DNA of 64,000 bases, taken from contig NZ_BHWB01000002.1 of NCBI RefSeq assembly GCF_003865075.1, forward strand, positions 124,001 to 188,000, given 5' to 3'. The notes beneath the pieces are model-generated. The model saw only the letters and a program-made list of their open reading frames with translations. It was not told the origin of the DNA and did no database searches. This document shows positions 25,382 to 37,800 of the stretch, one piece after another. Each line of letters begins with the position of its first letter. The stretch's first letter is position 1. A program made the translations under genes and the position numbers. Source of the stretch: Bacteroides faecalis. GTDB lineage: Bacteria; Bacteroidota; Bacteroidia; Bacteroidales; Bacteroidaceae.

Positions 25382-25804
25382 TTAAATATTTATTGGTTTT
25401 ATAGTAAAAGAAAATTTTTGTTTCAGCCTTGCTTTATTCAGCCACAAAATGAAATAATAAGGTATAAGAATAATTAATGAAGAAAGTGCTGCATAAAGCT
25501 CATTCTCCATCCATGCCATAAATATAAATAAGGAAGTAACCAGAAGTACGAAAGGTATTACAAAAGCTAACACAACTGCCATCATTCCCATAGAGGTTTC
25601 TCCTATTATCATCACCTGCTCTCCTACCTGATATGAGGATGCCGCAGTGTCAGTAATATCAATTACCTTATCTTTACTATCCGCCGAGGAACAATGTCCT
25701 TTTGCACTACATGCTGCGCAAGCCGACGTCTGTATGATTCTCACCAACAAATGAGAACCTTGTATGTTTTCCACAATACCTTGATGCTTTATTGTATTAG
25801 CCAT
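25382..25804 (-). CDS. rseC: RseC/MucC-family positive regulator-like membrane protein
   Basis: 140 aa. Cytoplasmic N-terminal domain with a Cys cluster (CAACSAKGHCSSADSK) and two TM segments (MMAVVLAFVIPFVLLVTSLFIFM; LYAALSSLIILIPYYFILW). Family: RseC/SoxR-reducing-system proteins, commonly the first gene of Bacteroidetes rnf operons. The Cys cluster suggests a redox or Fe-S role linked to Rnf. It opens the seven-gene operon, with a -7 box just upstream. Confidence 0.85.
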   Translation of the reverse strand: MANTIKHQGIVENIQGSHLLVRIIQTSACAACSAKGHCSSADSKDKVIDITDTAASSYQVGEQVMIIGETSMGMMAVVLAFVIPFVLLVTSLFIFMAWMENELYAALSSLIILIPYYFILWLNKARLKQKFSFTIKPINI

Positions 25805-25832
25805 TTTGCAAACTCAACATTACAAATTGCGG

Positions 25833-25840
25833 CAAATTTA
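25833..25840 (-). promoter_or_regulatory. -7 element of the rseC-rnf operon
   Basis: TAAATTTG on the minus strand matches TAnnTTTG and gives a leader of about 20 nt. The -33 box is not clear. Confidence 0.45.
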
Positions 25841-25931
25841 AGCATTATTTATTAACTACGAAGCATTCACTGTATTTTTTCTGCATATAAAAATGTTATT
25901 TTTCGTGTATTCGTTATCGTGCACAAAAAAA

Positions 25932-25967
25932 GAATTCCTACTATCTGATATTTCATAGTAGGAATTC
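25932..25967 (-). terminator. Intrinsic terminator of the decayed sheath gene
   Basis: A perfect 13-bp stem GAATTCCTACTAT / ATAGTAGGAATTC with a 10-nt loop, followed on the minus strand by TTTTTTTG. It lies 32 bp past the stop of the sheath remnant, so it marks the end of an ancient transcription unit. Confidence 0.7.
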
Positions 25968-25998
25968 ACTTCTAAATATACTCTAAATCAATGATCTA

Positions 25999-26165
25999 TC
26001 AGCCTTCCTGTATTTGATATTGAAAATCGATCTCAATAAACTCAGACGGTTTTGTTATAGCAGCTAATATTCTTATCCGTAAAAAACCTGCCAAAATATC
26101 ATCCTTAGTCATCGTATCCCCTAACCCGACATGAACTTTGAAAGCTTCATTCGGAACAGCTCCTG
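25999..26165 (-). pseudogene. C-terminal remnant of a contractile-tail sheath protein
   Basis: The minus strand reads AFKVHVGLGDTMTKDDILAG, then FLRIRILAAITKPSEFIEIDF and a stop at 25999-26001. This resembles the C-terminal domain of phage-tail and injection-system sheath proteins (family pattern: V-x-V-G-x-G-x-T-M-T-x-x-D-I, then K/RPAEF near the end). Only about 55 codons remain. It is fused at its 5' side to an Rpn-like fragment. The assignment is by motif recall and needs a profile search. Confidence 0.5.
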
Positions 26166-26316
26166 CCAAACCTCCTGATTACTTTCACTCTCCAATAATT
26201 TCTGAATCACAATTTCCATTCAGAAGTGTTGTAAAAAATCCTTCCAGCACTCCGAAATTGGCCTTATTACACAATAAGCGTTTCATAACCCAATCGAAAC
26301 GAACATAATTACTTGC
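26166..26316 (-). pseudogene. N-terminal fragment of an Rpn/PD-(D/E)XK nuclease-type transposase-like gene
   Basis: MASNYVRFDWVMKRLLCNKA then NFGVLEGFFTTLLNGN, a start typical of Rpn-family recombination-promoting nucleases in Bacteroides. After a frameshift near 26215 the expected continuation IVIQKLLESESNQE is found, and then the homology stops. The catalytic PD-(D/E)XK residues are lost. The frame is open upstream to 26448, but that part looks unrelated. Confidence 0.6.
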
Positions 26317-26659
26317 CATAAGCCCATCCCCTTCTTTTATGTTTTCTTTCATGAGAACAAAGGTAAACAGAAAAAAAGTTGGAATCCAAGCATATAATTG
26401 GAATTGTTTGCGCCGCAAATCCTTTACCGTCCGCATTTTCTTCTCCATTCTTCATAAAGAATCTTTAGCAACGTAACACAATCCACCTACACCGTTTTAG
26501 TTGCTTCTTAGACTCAAAAAAACAGGCAGTGAACAAACTCCAGATATATCCTTACCATCCACTTCGGGACCCGTTTCACATCCATGCCATTATAAAACTT
26601 AAAGCGGCTCCGACGGCAATCCCCCTTTGCAGATATGGCTTCAGGCGGCTCATAAATAT

Positions 26660-26933
26660 CTACTGCTTAGGAGCCTCCAAAGCTGCCCCAATAATATCAG
26701 CCTCGTCTTCCTCAATCATACCGCAATTTCCGGATAATCAAAGTCAGCCACATCCTGATAAGGTAACTCGTAAAAAATCATCCCGTTAATACGCTCATCA
26801 ATCTGTGAAAGATAATAACTCAAGCCTTGCAATGTCTGTTGAGATATCCAGTGTAGATAAAGTGGTACATAACCATTGCACATATCGAGAATATACTTTC
26901 GTTCGCCACTTTCCGATATTCCTGTTTCCGGTT
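26660..26933 (-). pseudogene. C-terminal remnant of an unidentified protein gene
   Basis: An open stretch reads ETGISESGERKYILDMCNGY, then VPLYLHWISQQTLQGLSYYL and on to LPYQDVADFDYPEIAV and a stop. The neighbouring frame continues MIEEDEADIIGAALEAPKQ and stops at 26660. The protein-like composition and the single-base break indicate a once-real gene. There is no start or N-terminus. I cannot name the family. Confidence 0.45.
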
Positions 26934-27247
26934 AGCGGTATTTAACAGTCAATTTAATAACAGCAAATTAGGGGAATAAAAAACTCTCAAAAAAAAGGAA
27001 GAAGGTATCTAAAAAACGAGTAATTGATTTTCATGAAATCATGAATGTTGGGGAAGTACATCTAATATCTGAATAGGATAAAGCAATCGAGTTTGTGCCA
27101 CCTTATTAGCACAACTGTGCCATCGTAGTGGCACATTCGTTTTGTCTCTTTGGCACAATTGTGCCAATAAGGTGGCACAATTTTAGTATAGTACACTCAA
27201 ACAAGTATTATCCGATATCTAATGAATGAATGAACAAACAGTTTTTA
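26934..27247. other. Intergenic region with 22-bp array, no gene
   Basis: Contains poly-A tracts (26965-27020) and the GTGCCA/TGGCAC array at 27095-27182, then the 3' side of the DUF3078 gene. No ORF is supported. Confidence 0.5.
27095..27182. repeat. Four-unit 22-bp tandem array with internal dyads
   Basis: Units start at 27095, 27117, 27139 and 27161, exactly 22 bp apart. Three begin GTGCCA. All contain GCACA(A/T)T at unit position 15. Units 2 and 4 carry GTGCCA...TGGCAC inverted repeats; in unit 3 the left arm is lost. The core differs completely from the arrays at 15226 and 43977, but the period is the same. Confidence 0.75.
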
Positions 27248-28696
27248 TTACCAAGTATAATTGATACCAAAGCTAAGCAGCTCTTTCAACTGAAAATAAC
27301 TTTGATCGTCTTTAGGTTTCGAAGTATCATCATAACGGACATGAATGTATAGTTTAGTAGAAAAATAACGATTCAATACAAAGTTGAATGTATTTTCCCA
27401 TTCAATACGTACCCACTCATAGTTCGTCAGATAGTTTAAACGAGACTCAAAAGAGACTGGGGCAATAATTCTCCAATTGAACGTTGGTTGCACTTGAGAA
27501 CCGAAACTATTTATTGAACACTTACCTTTTTCAATACCAAATGAAGTCTCATTTACCTCTGAGTTACCGACATAACGTAAATTATACGTTAAAGGAGCCA
27601 TAAAAACAGAAAGATTAAATTTCTTTTTGTTTAACTTATAATTCATACCTATACTGACAGCGAGATCAGCAGGAGCCATAAATGCAGAGACAAGAGTTTC
27701 GTTATTAGCTTTATAACCATTACAAAACTGAGTCTTAAACTCTGAAGAAATTGTATAATACCAATTTTTAATAGCTCTCAAGCCTAGCTTATTGTAAAGT
27801 CGAAACTGATCGGTTGTAACCAAATAGTTATGAAATTCATCTGACGGAGTAGAAGTTATACCAAGCTTGGCTTCCATCTGATTTTCGAAAAGAATTTTTT
27901 CATTATCATTATAGTTTGCTTTCAGAAACAGAGTAGCCAATCCTGAAAAGTTACTTTCTCCCCCTTTATACCAATTCTCTGAAATGTGATTCTGGGTGAT
28001 TTGCAGAGAACCGTTACCACCAGTTACCCACCAATTAGGTCTGTTGAGTTTCATTTTTGCCTTACCGACATTCGCATTCATTTCTTCCGGCTGGAATAAT
28101 TCAAGTACCCTTGCTTTAGGTGCTATTTCCGGTTTTGCTTCTTCACGAAATGGGGTCCTGCTCATTATCTTATCTTCCGTAGTAACGATTAACTCCGGAT
28201 GATTAAGATAAAGACCCATCAATGCTTCATTGACCATAACCTTAGTCCGTTCACCCTTTGTAAAAGGAGAAGTGTCGTACGGTAAAAGTGCCGCAGGTGT
28301 CAGATTTTTAGGTAAAGAATCAAATTGTGCGGGTTTCCAGTCCATCGTAGAATATTGCTTTATTGGATCATAATAATAAGCCGGCAAAGTGAACAGACGA
28401 TAATAATCCGGATCACGCCGAATATAACGTGGTGGTACAGACGGATCGTTCAAATAATCCAGCTGACCAATATACTTATTATATAAAAAGGAAACAGTAT
28501 CCAATTTAGGAGTGTCACCGGACATATTTAAGCGCAACATCAAATATTTCTGTAGAAATGTAGAAAGTGTATCTGCCTCCACCACCTTAGCTGTCGCTGC
28601 TATGGTAGGTTGCTTCTCTGTCTGCGCCATAAGCGATGCAGTAAAGCTTATCATAAAAGCTGCTAACAAAACAAATTTACCTCTCATAATATTCAT
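27248..28696 (-). CDS. DUF3078 outer-membrane-type protein
   Basis: 482 aa with a Sec signal peptide ([18 protein letters not shown]). The C-terminal ~225-482 is a DUF3078 domain: [25 protein letters not shown], many amphipathic beta strands, and an aromatic terminus ([11 protein letters not shown]) typical of a beta-barrel. The N-terminal half is periplasmic and unassigned. A second Met (residue 4) is an alternative start. It is divergent from pyrG. The function is unknown, and an outer-membrane location is inferred from the strand pattern. Confidence 0.8.
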   Translation of the reverse strand: MNIMRGKFVLLAAFMISFTASLMAQTEKQPTIAATAKVVEADTLSTFLQKYLMLRLNMSGDTPKLDTVSFLYNKYIGQLDYLNDPSVPPRYIRRDPDYYRLFTLPAYYYDPIKQYSTMDWKPAQFDSLPKNLTPAALLPYDTSPFTKGERTKVMVNEALMGLYLNHPELIVTTEDKIMSRTPFREEAKPEIAPKARVLELFQPEEMNANVGKAKMKLNRPNWWVTGGNGSLQITQNHISENWYKGGESNFSGLATLFLKANYNDNEKILFENQMEAKLGITSTPSDEFHNYLVTTDQFRLYNKLGLRAIKNWYYTISSEFKTQFCNGYKANNETLVSAFMAPADLAVSIGMNYKLNKKKFNLSVFMAPLTYNLRYVGNSEVNETSFGIEKGKCSINSFGSQVQPTFNWRIIAPVSFESRLNYLTNYEWVRIEWENTFNFVLNRYFSTKLYIHVRYDDTSKPKDDQSYFQLKELLSFGINYTW

Positions 28697-28808
28697 ATAT
28701 TTGTTGCAAAACTACATTATTTTGTTCAGAAATCATAGGATTCTTTTAAAATTGCATTTTTTAATAAATTTGTTGGAACGAAAAACAACATACTTCCTCT
28801 TTTTTTTA

Positions 28809-28816
28809 TAATTTTG
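28809..28816 (+). promoter_or_regulatory. -7 element of the pyrG-yidC operon
   Basis: TAATTTTG matches TAnnTTTG and gives a leader of about 50 nt before the GTG start of pyrG. The -33 box is weak. Confidence 0.4.
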
Positions 28817-28849
28817 CGGTTTTTAAGTTCGTAAAAGACTACTAAGTAA

Positions 28850-30487
<1,638 letters not shown>

Positions 30488-30544
30488 TATGTGATAATAC
30501 GCAATATCGTAATTCAAAAATTTATAATTCAAAAATAACAAAGA

Positions 30545-32395
30545 ATGGATAAAAACACCATCACTGGTCTCGTTTTAATAGGTATATTATTGGTAGGATT
30601 CAGTTTTTTCAGCCGTCCAAGCAAAGAGGAGATTGCTGCACAACAGAAGTACTATGATTCTATAACCTTGGTCCAACAGCAAGCAGAAGCACTGAAAGCG
30701 AAAACAGAGGCTGCACTGGCTCATGAAAAAACAGCTGTACAAGCGGACTCTTCTTCTCTGTTCTTCAATACAATGCATGGAACTGATTCAAAGGTTATCA
30801 TTCAGAACAATGTAGCACGAATAACTTTCTCTACAAAAGGTGGACGTGTCTACTCTGCAATGTTGAAGGATTACATGTCCCAAGATAAAAAGACTCCGGT
30901 CGTATTATTCGATGGCGATGATGCTTCAATGAATTTCAATTTCTATAATAAACAAGGAGCTATCCAGACTAAAGATTGTTATTTCGAAGCAGTAAACAAG
31001 ACTGATAGTAGTGTAACAATGCGATTAGCTGCTGACAGTGCCAGTTATATCGATTTTATCTATACATTGAAACCAAACAGTTACCTGATGAACTTTGAAA
31101 TCAAAGCAACAGGTATGGCGGATAAATTGGCAAATACGAATTATATTGATATCGACTGGACACAACGTGCACGCCAATTGGAAAAGGGATTCACTTATGA
31201 AAACCGTCTTGCTGAACTGACTTATAAGGTGAAAGGTGATAATGTAGATAATTTGTCGGCAGCAAAAGATGATGAAAAGAATTTGGAAAGCATTCCAATT
31301 GATTGGATAGCTTTCAAAAACCAGTTCTTCTCTTCTGTATTCATTGCTGATCAGGATTTCAACAAGGTTTCCGTTAAATCGAAAATGGAACAACAAGGAA
31401 GCGGATATATCAAAGATTATTCTGCGGACATGAGTACTTTCTTCGATCCGGCAGGAAAGCAACCGACAGAAATGTATTTCTATTTCGGACCGAACCACTA
31501 CAAGACACTCAAAGCACTGGATAAGGGACGTGACGAGAAATGGGAACTTTCCAGATTGGTATATTTGGGATGGCCATTGATTCGCTGGATCAACCAGTTT
31601 ATCACAATCAACATATTCGATTGGTTGTCTGGTTGGGGACTGAGCATGGGTATCGTATTGCTGATACTGACAATCATGGTGAAAGTTGTGGTTTATCCGG
31701 CTACTTGGAAAACTTATATGTCATCTGCAAAGATGCGTGTACTGAAACCGAAAATTGATGAAATCGGTAAAAAATATCCGAAGCAGGAGGATGCAATGAA
31801 GAAACAACAGGAAGTGATGAGCTTATATAGCCAATACGGTGTAAGCCCGATGGGCGGTTGTTTGCCAATGTTGTTGCAGTTCCCTGTTTTGATGGCATTG
31901 TTTATGTTCGTACCGAGTGCAATCGAACTTCGCCAGCAGAGCTTCTTGTGGGCAGATGACCTTTCAACCTACGACGCGTTTATTACATTCCCATTCAACA
32001 TTCCGTTCTTAGGCAACCACCTCAGCTTATTCTGTTTGCTGATGACGATAACCAACGTTCTGAATACAAAATATACGATGTCTATGCAGGATAATGGAGC
32101 ACAACCGCAAATGGCAGCGATGAAATGGATGATGTATCTGATGCCGATTATGTTCTTGTTCGTGTTGAATGACTACCCTTCCGGATTGAACTATTATTAT
32201 TTCATATCAACGTTGATTAGTGTGGGAACTGTGATCTTATTGCGCAGAACAACGGATGAAACAAAATTGTTGGCAATTCTGGAAGCCAAGAAGAAAGACC
32301 CGAAACAAATGAAAAAGACCGGATTTGCTGCACGCCTGGAAGCTATGCAAAAGCAACAGGAGCAATTACAGCAGCAAAAACAGAATAAAAGATAA
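30545..32395 (+). CDS. yidC: Membrane protein insertase YidC
   Basis: 616 aa. TM1 (~6-20), a large periplasmic beta-sandwich domain (~60-340), then the conserved five-TM insertase core ([85 protein letters not shown]). The C-terminus is basic and glutamine-rich ([15 protein letters not shown]). It inserts inner-membrane proteins alone or with SecYEG. It is co-transcribed with pyrG, and an intrinsic terminator follows. Confidence 0.96.
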   Translation: MDKNTITGLVLIGILLVGFSFFSRPSKEEIAAQQKYYDSITLVQQQAEALKAKTEAALAHEKTAVQADSSSLFFNTMHGTDSKVIIQNNVARITFSTKGGRVYSAMLKDYMSQDKKTPVVLFDGDDASMNFNFYNKQGAIQTKDCYFEAVNKTDSSVTMRLAADSASYIDFIYTLKPNSYLMNFEIKATGMADKLANTNYIDIDWTQRARQLEKGFTYENRLAELTYKVKGDNVDNLSAAKDDEKNLESIPIDWIAFKNQFFSSVFIADQDFNKVSVKSKMEQQGSGYIKDYSADMSTFFDPAGKQPTEMYFYFGPNHYKTLKALDKGRDEKWELSRLVYLGWPLIRWINQFITINIFDWLSGWGLSMGIVLLILTIMVKVVVYPATWKTYMSSAKMRVLKPKIDEIGKKYPKQEDAMKKQQEVMSLYSQYGVSPMGGCLPMLLQFPVLMALFMFVPSAIELRQQSFLWADDLSTYDAFITFPFNIPFLGNHLSLFCLLMTITNVLNTKYTMSMQDNGAQPQMAAMKWMMYLMPIMFLFVLNDYPSGLNYYYFISTLISVGTVILLRRTTDETKLLAILEAKKKDPKQMKKTGFAARLEAMQKQQEQLQQQKQNKR

Positions 32396-32423
32396 GGAGT
32401 TTATTTCCGAAAACATATTCTGA

Positions 32424-32462
32424 GGAAGCCGGGCAGCCATGAGGTTTGTCCGGCTTTCTTTC
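32424..32462 (+). terminator. Intrinsic terminator after yidC
   Basis: GAAGCCGG...CCGGCTTTC hairpin followed by TTTC, about 30 nt past the yidC stop. Confidence 0.7.
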
Positions 32463-32488
32463 GCTAAAAACACATTTAATTTTTTTTT

Positions 32489-33820
32489 ATGAAGACAAAA
32501 TACACATATAAACAAATATGGACCATCTCCTATCCAATCCTGATCAGTTTGATTATGGAGCAAATGATCGGTATGACAGATACCGCTTTTCTAGGACGTG
32601 TAGGTGAAATTGAACTAGGATCATCTGCCATTGCAGGTGTTTATTATCTTGCCATTTTCATGATGGCATTCGGTTTTAGTATCGGAGCACAAATATTAAT
32701 CGCGCGACGTAACGGAGAAGGTAATTACAAAGAAATCGGGCCGATTTTTTATCAGGGTATCTATTTCCTTTTAGCGATGGCTACCATCTTATTTACAATT
32801 TCACGAATATTTTCACCCCATATACTGAAGAGCATTATATCTTCGGAACATATTTACGAAGCGGCTTCGAGCTATATAAACTGGCGTATTTACGGATTCT
32901 TTTTCTCTTTTATAATGGTAATGTTCCGAGCATACTTTGTAGGGACAACACAAACCAAAACGTTGACTTTGAATTCGATAGTAATGGTCTTATCAAACGT
33001 TATGTTCAACTATATCCTGATTTTTGGTAAATTGGGTTTCCCACAATTAGGTATAGCAGGTGCAGCTATTGGTTCTTCATTGTCCGAACTTGTATCTGTT
33101 ATTTTCTTCATTATCTATACATGGAAGAGAATTGACTGTAAGAAGTATGCACTGAATATCCTGCCTAAGTTCCAGAAACAAACATTAAAACGAATTCTAA
33201 ATATATCCGTTTGGACAATGATTCAGAACTTTGTTTCTCTATCTACCTGGTTCATGTTCTTCCTTTTCGTAGAACACTTGGGCGAACGTTCTTTGGCAAT
33301 TGCAAATATCATTCGTAATGTTTCCGGTATTCCGTTTATGATTGCAATGGCTTTTGCCGCGACCTGTGGTTCTTTGGTAAGTAACTTGATTGGCGCAGGA
33401 GAACAAGACTGTGTACGTGGAACTATACGACAACATATCCGCATCGGATATACTTTTGTTATACCGATACTGATTATTTTCTGCTTGTTCCCCAATCTGA
33501 TTCTGAGTATCTATACAGATATGCCCGATTTAAGGGAAGCTTCCATACCATCCTTGTGGGTGTTATGTTGCGCATATCTAGTTCTGGTACCTGCTAATGT
33601 ATATTTCCAATCAGTATCAGGTACAGGAAATACTCGCACAGCATTAGCAATGGAGCTCGTAGTATTGGCAATTTACGTTATTTATGCTACCTACTTTATA
33701 CTCTATCTACGCATGGACGTAGCTTTTTCCTGGACAACGGAAAGTGTGTATGGTATATTTACGCTTTTATTCTGTTATATGTATATGAAAAAAGGAAACT
33801 GGCAGAAAAAGAAGATCTAA
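32489..33820 (+). CDS. MATE-family efflux transporter
   Basis: 443 aa with twelve predicted TM segments in two MatE halves (YPILISLIMEQMIGMTDTAFLGRVGEIELGSSAIAG; NISVWTMIQNFVSLSTWFMFFLFVEHLG). Family: NorM/DinF-type cation-coupled exporters of drugs or metabolites. The substrate is not predictable from sequence. It is a single gene after the yidC terminator. Confidence 0.9.
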   Translation: MKTKYTYKQIWTISYPILISLIMEQMIGMTDTAFLGRVGEIELGSSAIAGVYYLAIFMMAFGFSIGAQILIARRNGEGNYKEIGPIFYQGIYFLLAMATILFTISRIFSPHILKSIISSEHIYEAASSYINWRIYGFFFSFIMVMFRAYFVGTTQTKTLTLNSIVMVLSNVMFNYILIFGKLGFPQLGIAGAAIGSSLSELVSVIFFIIYTWKRIDCKKYALNILPKFQKQTLKRILNISVWTMIQNFVSLSTWFMFFLFVEHLGERSLAIANIIRNVSGIPFMIAMAFAATCGSLVSNLIGAGEQDCVRGTIRQHIRIGYTFVIPILIIFCLFPNLILSIYTDMPDLREASIPSLWVLCCAYLVLVPANVYFQSVSGTGNTRTALAMELVVLAIYVIYATYFILYLRMDVAFSWTTESVYGIFTLLFCYMYMKKGNWQKKKI

Positions 33821-33854
33821 GGATCATCTCTCTTTTTTATGAACCATTATGAAC

Positions 33855-33885
33855 TTGTTTTCTTCCAAATGAGTGTTTATCTTTG
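33855..33885 (+). promoter_or_regulatory. Promoter of the fimbrillin/M64 operon
   Basis: TTG at 33855-33857, a 20-bp spacer, then TATCTTTG at 33878-33885, an exact -7. About 30 nt before the first gene at 33915. Confidence 0.65.
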
Positions 33886-33914
33886 TAGCATATAATTAAC
33901 AAAAGCAAACAAGG

Positions 33915-34823
33915 ATGAAAACACACTATTGGGTTATTGGTTGCCTTTTAATGGCAACAAGTGCATGTTCTTCAGGGGAAGAGGAACATGTAAAAGATCA
34001 AGAGAAACCTACAGATCCGATTCCTATTACATTAAACTGTGGAATTACTGCAAGTTCCCGTGCAACAGATTACGGATATGAAAATCAAGACAAGATCGGA
34101 TTATACGTAGTAAATTATAAGGGAAATACTCCCGGTACTTTGCAAAGTACCGGGAATCATGTAGACAATATAGGATTTACCTATAATGGTACATGGAAAC
34201 CGAATGTAGATATTTATTGGAAAGATGATAAGACTAAAGCTGATTTCTACTGCTATTTTCCTTACGGTACTCCATCCGAACTTACTTCATATTCTTTTTC
34301 AATCAAAGAAGATCAGTCTACGGAACAAGCTTATAAAGATAGCGAATTTCTATATGGAAAGACATCCGGAGTAACTCCAACTGAAAAAGAAGTACTCATC
34401 ACAACAAATCATATTTTTAGTTGTGCTGTAATAACTGTTCAACCGGGAAATGGATTTACAGCAGAAAGTCTGGCACAAGCTAACGTCAGCGTAAAGATAA
34501 ACAGAGTATGTACAAAAGCTTCTATTGACCTTACCAAAGGAGTTGCTACCGCAGTTTCCGGATCGGAAAAAAGTATTTATCCTTTCAAAACAGGAGAATC
34601 CTCTTCTTATAAAGCATTGATTGTACCACAAACAATATCTGCTGATAATTTCATCACGGTTAGTGTGGACGGAAGAGATTTTAATCTGAAAAAGGATATA
34701 ACCTTTGCCGGAGGGAAACGTTACAGTATTCCTGTTACTGTGAGCAAAACAAGTAATGGCATCAATGTAGGCATAGGTGCTTGGGAAGACGAAGAAATAG
34801 ATAATGGCGGTACAGCCGAATAA
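33915..34823 (+). CDS. Fimbrillin-family lipoprotein
   Basis: 302 aa. Lipoprotein signal (YWVIGCLLMATSACSSG) and a fimbrillin/Mfa-like body: DKIGLYVVNYKGNTPGTLQS, WKPNVDIYWKDDKTKADFYCYFPYG, KDSEFLYGKTSGVTPTEKEV, and the C-terminal ITFAGGKRYSIPVTVSKTSNGINVGIGAWED. Related proteins are pilus subunits or surface lipoproteins. Its middle is strikingly similar to the N-terminal domain of the next gene (VDYKGNTPGKLKNSGN, DIYWKDDKTHIDIYGYYPVGTPSEV), indicating local duplication. First gene of a three-gene operon. Confidence 0.85.
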   Translation: MKTHYWVIGCLLMATSACSSGEEEHVKDQEKPTDPIPITLNCGITASSRATDYGYENQDKIGLYVVNYKGNTPGTLQSTGNHVDNIGFTYNGTWKPNVDIYWKDDKTKADFYCYFPYGTPSELTSYSFSIKEDQSTEQAYKDSEFLYGKTSGVTPTEKEVLITTNHIFSCAVITVQPGNGFTAESLAQANVSVKINRVCTKASIDLTKGVATAVSGSEKSIYPFKTGESSSYKALIVPQTISADNFITVSVDGRDFNLKKDITFAGGKRYSIPVTVSKTSNGINVGIGAWEDEEIDNGGTAE

Positions 34824-34835
34824 ACTAGAAGCCTT

Positions 34836-37800
34836 ATGAAAAAACAACAGTATCAATATATAGCGGCCTATATGTTGTTGGCGCTAATGTTCATATCATG
34901 TCATGACAATGAGATTGTGAAAGATGACTCTCTGAATGGAACTTCAAACATTGTCTCATTATCCGGAGAAATCGATCAGATTGTAGTAACTCGTGTCAAT
35001 GACAACGGATTTTGTGACGGAGATGTTATGGGTGTGTATGTGGTAGATTACAAAGGTAACACTCCGGGAAAACTGAAAAATAGTGGTAACCGGGGAGATA
35101 ATGTACGGCACACATTTGATGAAACTGCCTATAAATGGAATTCAGCTTATGACATCTATTGGAAAGATGATAAGACTCACATTGATATCTATGGATATTA
35201 TCCGGTCGGTACACCGTCGGAAGTGAATGCATACGAATTTGAAATACAAAAAGATCAAGCAAAAACAAGTGGAGATGGTGAATTGGGAGGTTACGAAGCA
35301 AGTGACTTCCTATGGGGAAAGGCAATGGATGTAGCTCCTACAGAGAAAGTAATCCGATTGCCATTGCGGCATAAAATGAGTAATGCCCGCATTACTTTGG
35401 TAGAAGGCGAGGGATTTACTGAAGGAACTTGGACAAAATTGGAGAAACAAGTTCTAGTTCTAAACACCAAGCGTAATTCAGTAATCGACCTTGCCACAGG
35501 TAATGTCACAGCTACAGGAGAAGTGGCCAAAACAGGAACCATTCCTTTTTGTAAGGATAATGAGTTCCGTACCATTGTTGTCCCACAGATTATAGAAGCG
35601 GGGAAAACACTGTTCAGTATTACAGTAGACGGTGTTCCTTATACTTTCAAGAAGAGCGAAGCGTTTACTTATGTAACCGGAAAAATGCATAATTTCACGA
35701 TCAAGGTAGACAAAAAAGAAGCAAGCGGTAAATATGAATTTACACTTATTGATGAATCAATTACCGCATGGGAAAATGATCAGGCTTCACATGAGGCTAC
35801 GGCTAAAGAATACATTGTGATAAATGTAGAAAAAGCAGGAACACTGAAGGAGTGTATTGCGAAAGCCAACAAGGATTATACAAAGTTGCAGAATCTGAAG
35901 ATTATAGGAGAGATTAATGCAGAGGATTTCTATTTCATGAGAGATAAAATGACCGTATTACAATCACTGAATCTGAAAGAGGTAAAAATAAAAGCATCCG
36001 AAGGAGAAATCGACGGGCGTCCTTGGGGTGACGATGTTATTCCTTACCAAGCGCTCAGAGAGAAAAACACATTAGCGCGTATTGTTTTACCTGATCAATT
36101 GAAGGAAATACAAAGAGGTGCATTTTCAGAATGCTACTATTTATCAGGTTCATTAATCATACCGGAAGGAGTAACATATATTGGTGCAGACGCATTTAGT
36201 GGATGTACAGCATTAACCGGTTCCCTGTCATTACCTTCGACATTAGAAATTATAGACGGGGGAGATTTTTCAACTAATATGGGAGCATTTGCTAAATGCG
36301 GTTTTGTATGCGAGCTTAAGTTACCTGAGAAGCTTAAAAAGATAGGTATGCATTGCTTTAGGGAATGTACTGGATTTTATGGAGAGCTTAAATTACCTTC
36401 CAACTTAACATATATTGGAAAACTAGCTTTTTATCAATGTAAAAATCTAACAGGAGATCTTGAAATTCCACAAGGAGTGACAGAAATAAATGAAGCTTGC
36501 TTCAAAGAATGTGGTTTTAATGGATTACTCAGTTTGCATGACGGAATCACAGGAATTGGCCTCGAAGCTTTTCGAAGTACCCCTTTAAAAGGTGAATTAA
36601 ACTTGCCAAAAAAACTGATCGTTATTAGTGATCACACATTCGAAGGTTGTGATTTTTCCGGTGAATTAAAACTTCCTGAAGAAATAAGCACTATTGGAAA
36701 CAACGCTTTTACAAATAACTGGAGATTAATGGGAGTGCTTGAAATTCCTGAAAACGTACAAAGTATCGGTGCAGGAGCATTCGCAAATTGCCGTAGTATA
36801 GAAGGACTTGTGTTCCCTGAAGGATTAGAAAACATACGTTTTGAAAGTGAATGGGGAGATATAGGTGGGGCTTTCTCCAATTGTTTCGGCATCGGATCTA
36901 TCGTATGCAAAGGAACCATCCCCCCTTACGTACAATCCGGTGCTTTCAACGGTGTTCCCAAAGATAACTTCACCCTCGAGGTACCGGAATCCGCTATCCA
37001 ACAATATCAAACAGCAGTGGGATGGAATGATTTCAAACGCATAGCCGCACACCGTGAATTAGTTTGCCGACCATCCATAGCTAATGCAATCAACACCCAA
37101 TGTACACGTAAGCTGACATTGAATGCAGAAAGCGACTGGGAAGTGGAAAGTATTCCATCTTGGTGCAGTTTGTCTCAAACCAGCGGTTCGAAGAAAACAG
37201 AACTGACTCTAACTATCCAAAGTATGCCACAAGGTACAACTGAAGGACGTACCGGTGACATTGTATTCAGACTGAAAGATAAAGAGTATACGACTAAATG
37301 TTCAGTTTCGCAATATGACTACACATACGGTGAAGATGAAATTATAACTTTACAAAGGGCTACTAAGGGAAATAATGGCGGTATCAATCTTGTATTCTTA
37401 GGAGACGGATACAATGCGGAAGATATATCCAAAGGAAAATATATGAAAGCAATCAAAGAACAAATCGAAAACTTCTTTGGTATAGAGCCTTATACGTCTT
37501 ATCGTGATTACTTTAATGTGTATACCGCTATTGCTGTTTCTCCTGAAAGTGGTATCGGTACTATCAACACGGTCCGCTATGCGAAATTTGAAACAACCTT
37601 TACCGGAGGTGTAGGACTGAGATGTGATTATGATGCAGCATTCAACTACGCACTACGGATGCCGACAGTGACAAAAGCAAATTTGAACCAAACACTGATT
37701 ATTATGACTCCTAATACAACCGATTATGGTGGTATCTGCCAAATGTGGGATGACGGTTCGGCAATTGCTTTCTGTCCGATGAGTACCTACGGTTATCCTT

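Noticed and set aside
26529..26789. 86-aa plus-strand ORF
   Set aside because: Antisense to the decayed minus-strand reading frames. The protein-like signal is on the minus strand.
31025..31498. 157-aa minus-strand ORF
   Set aside because: Antisense shadow of yidC.
34350..34856. 168-aa minus-strand ORF
   Set aside because: Shadow of the fimbrillin gene on the other strand. Cys/Tyr/Ser-rich translation, no family pattern, no promoter.
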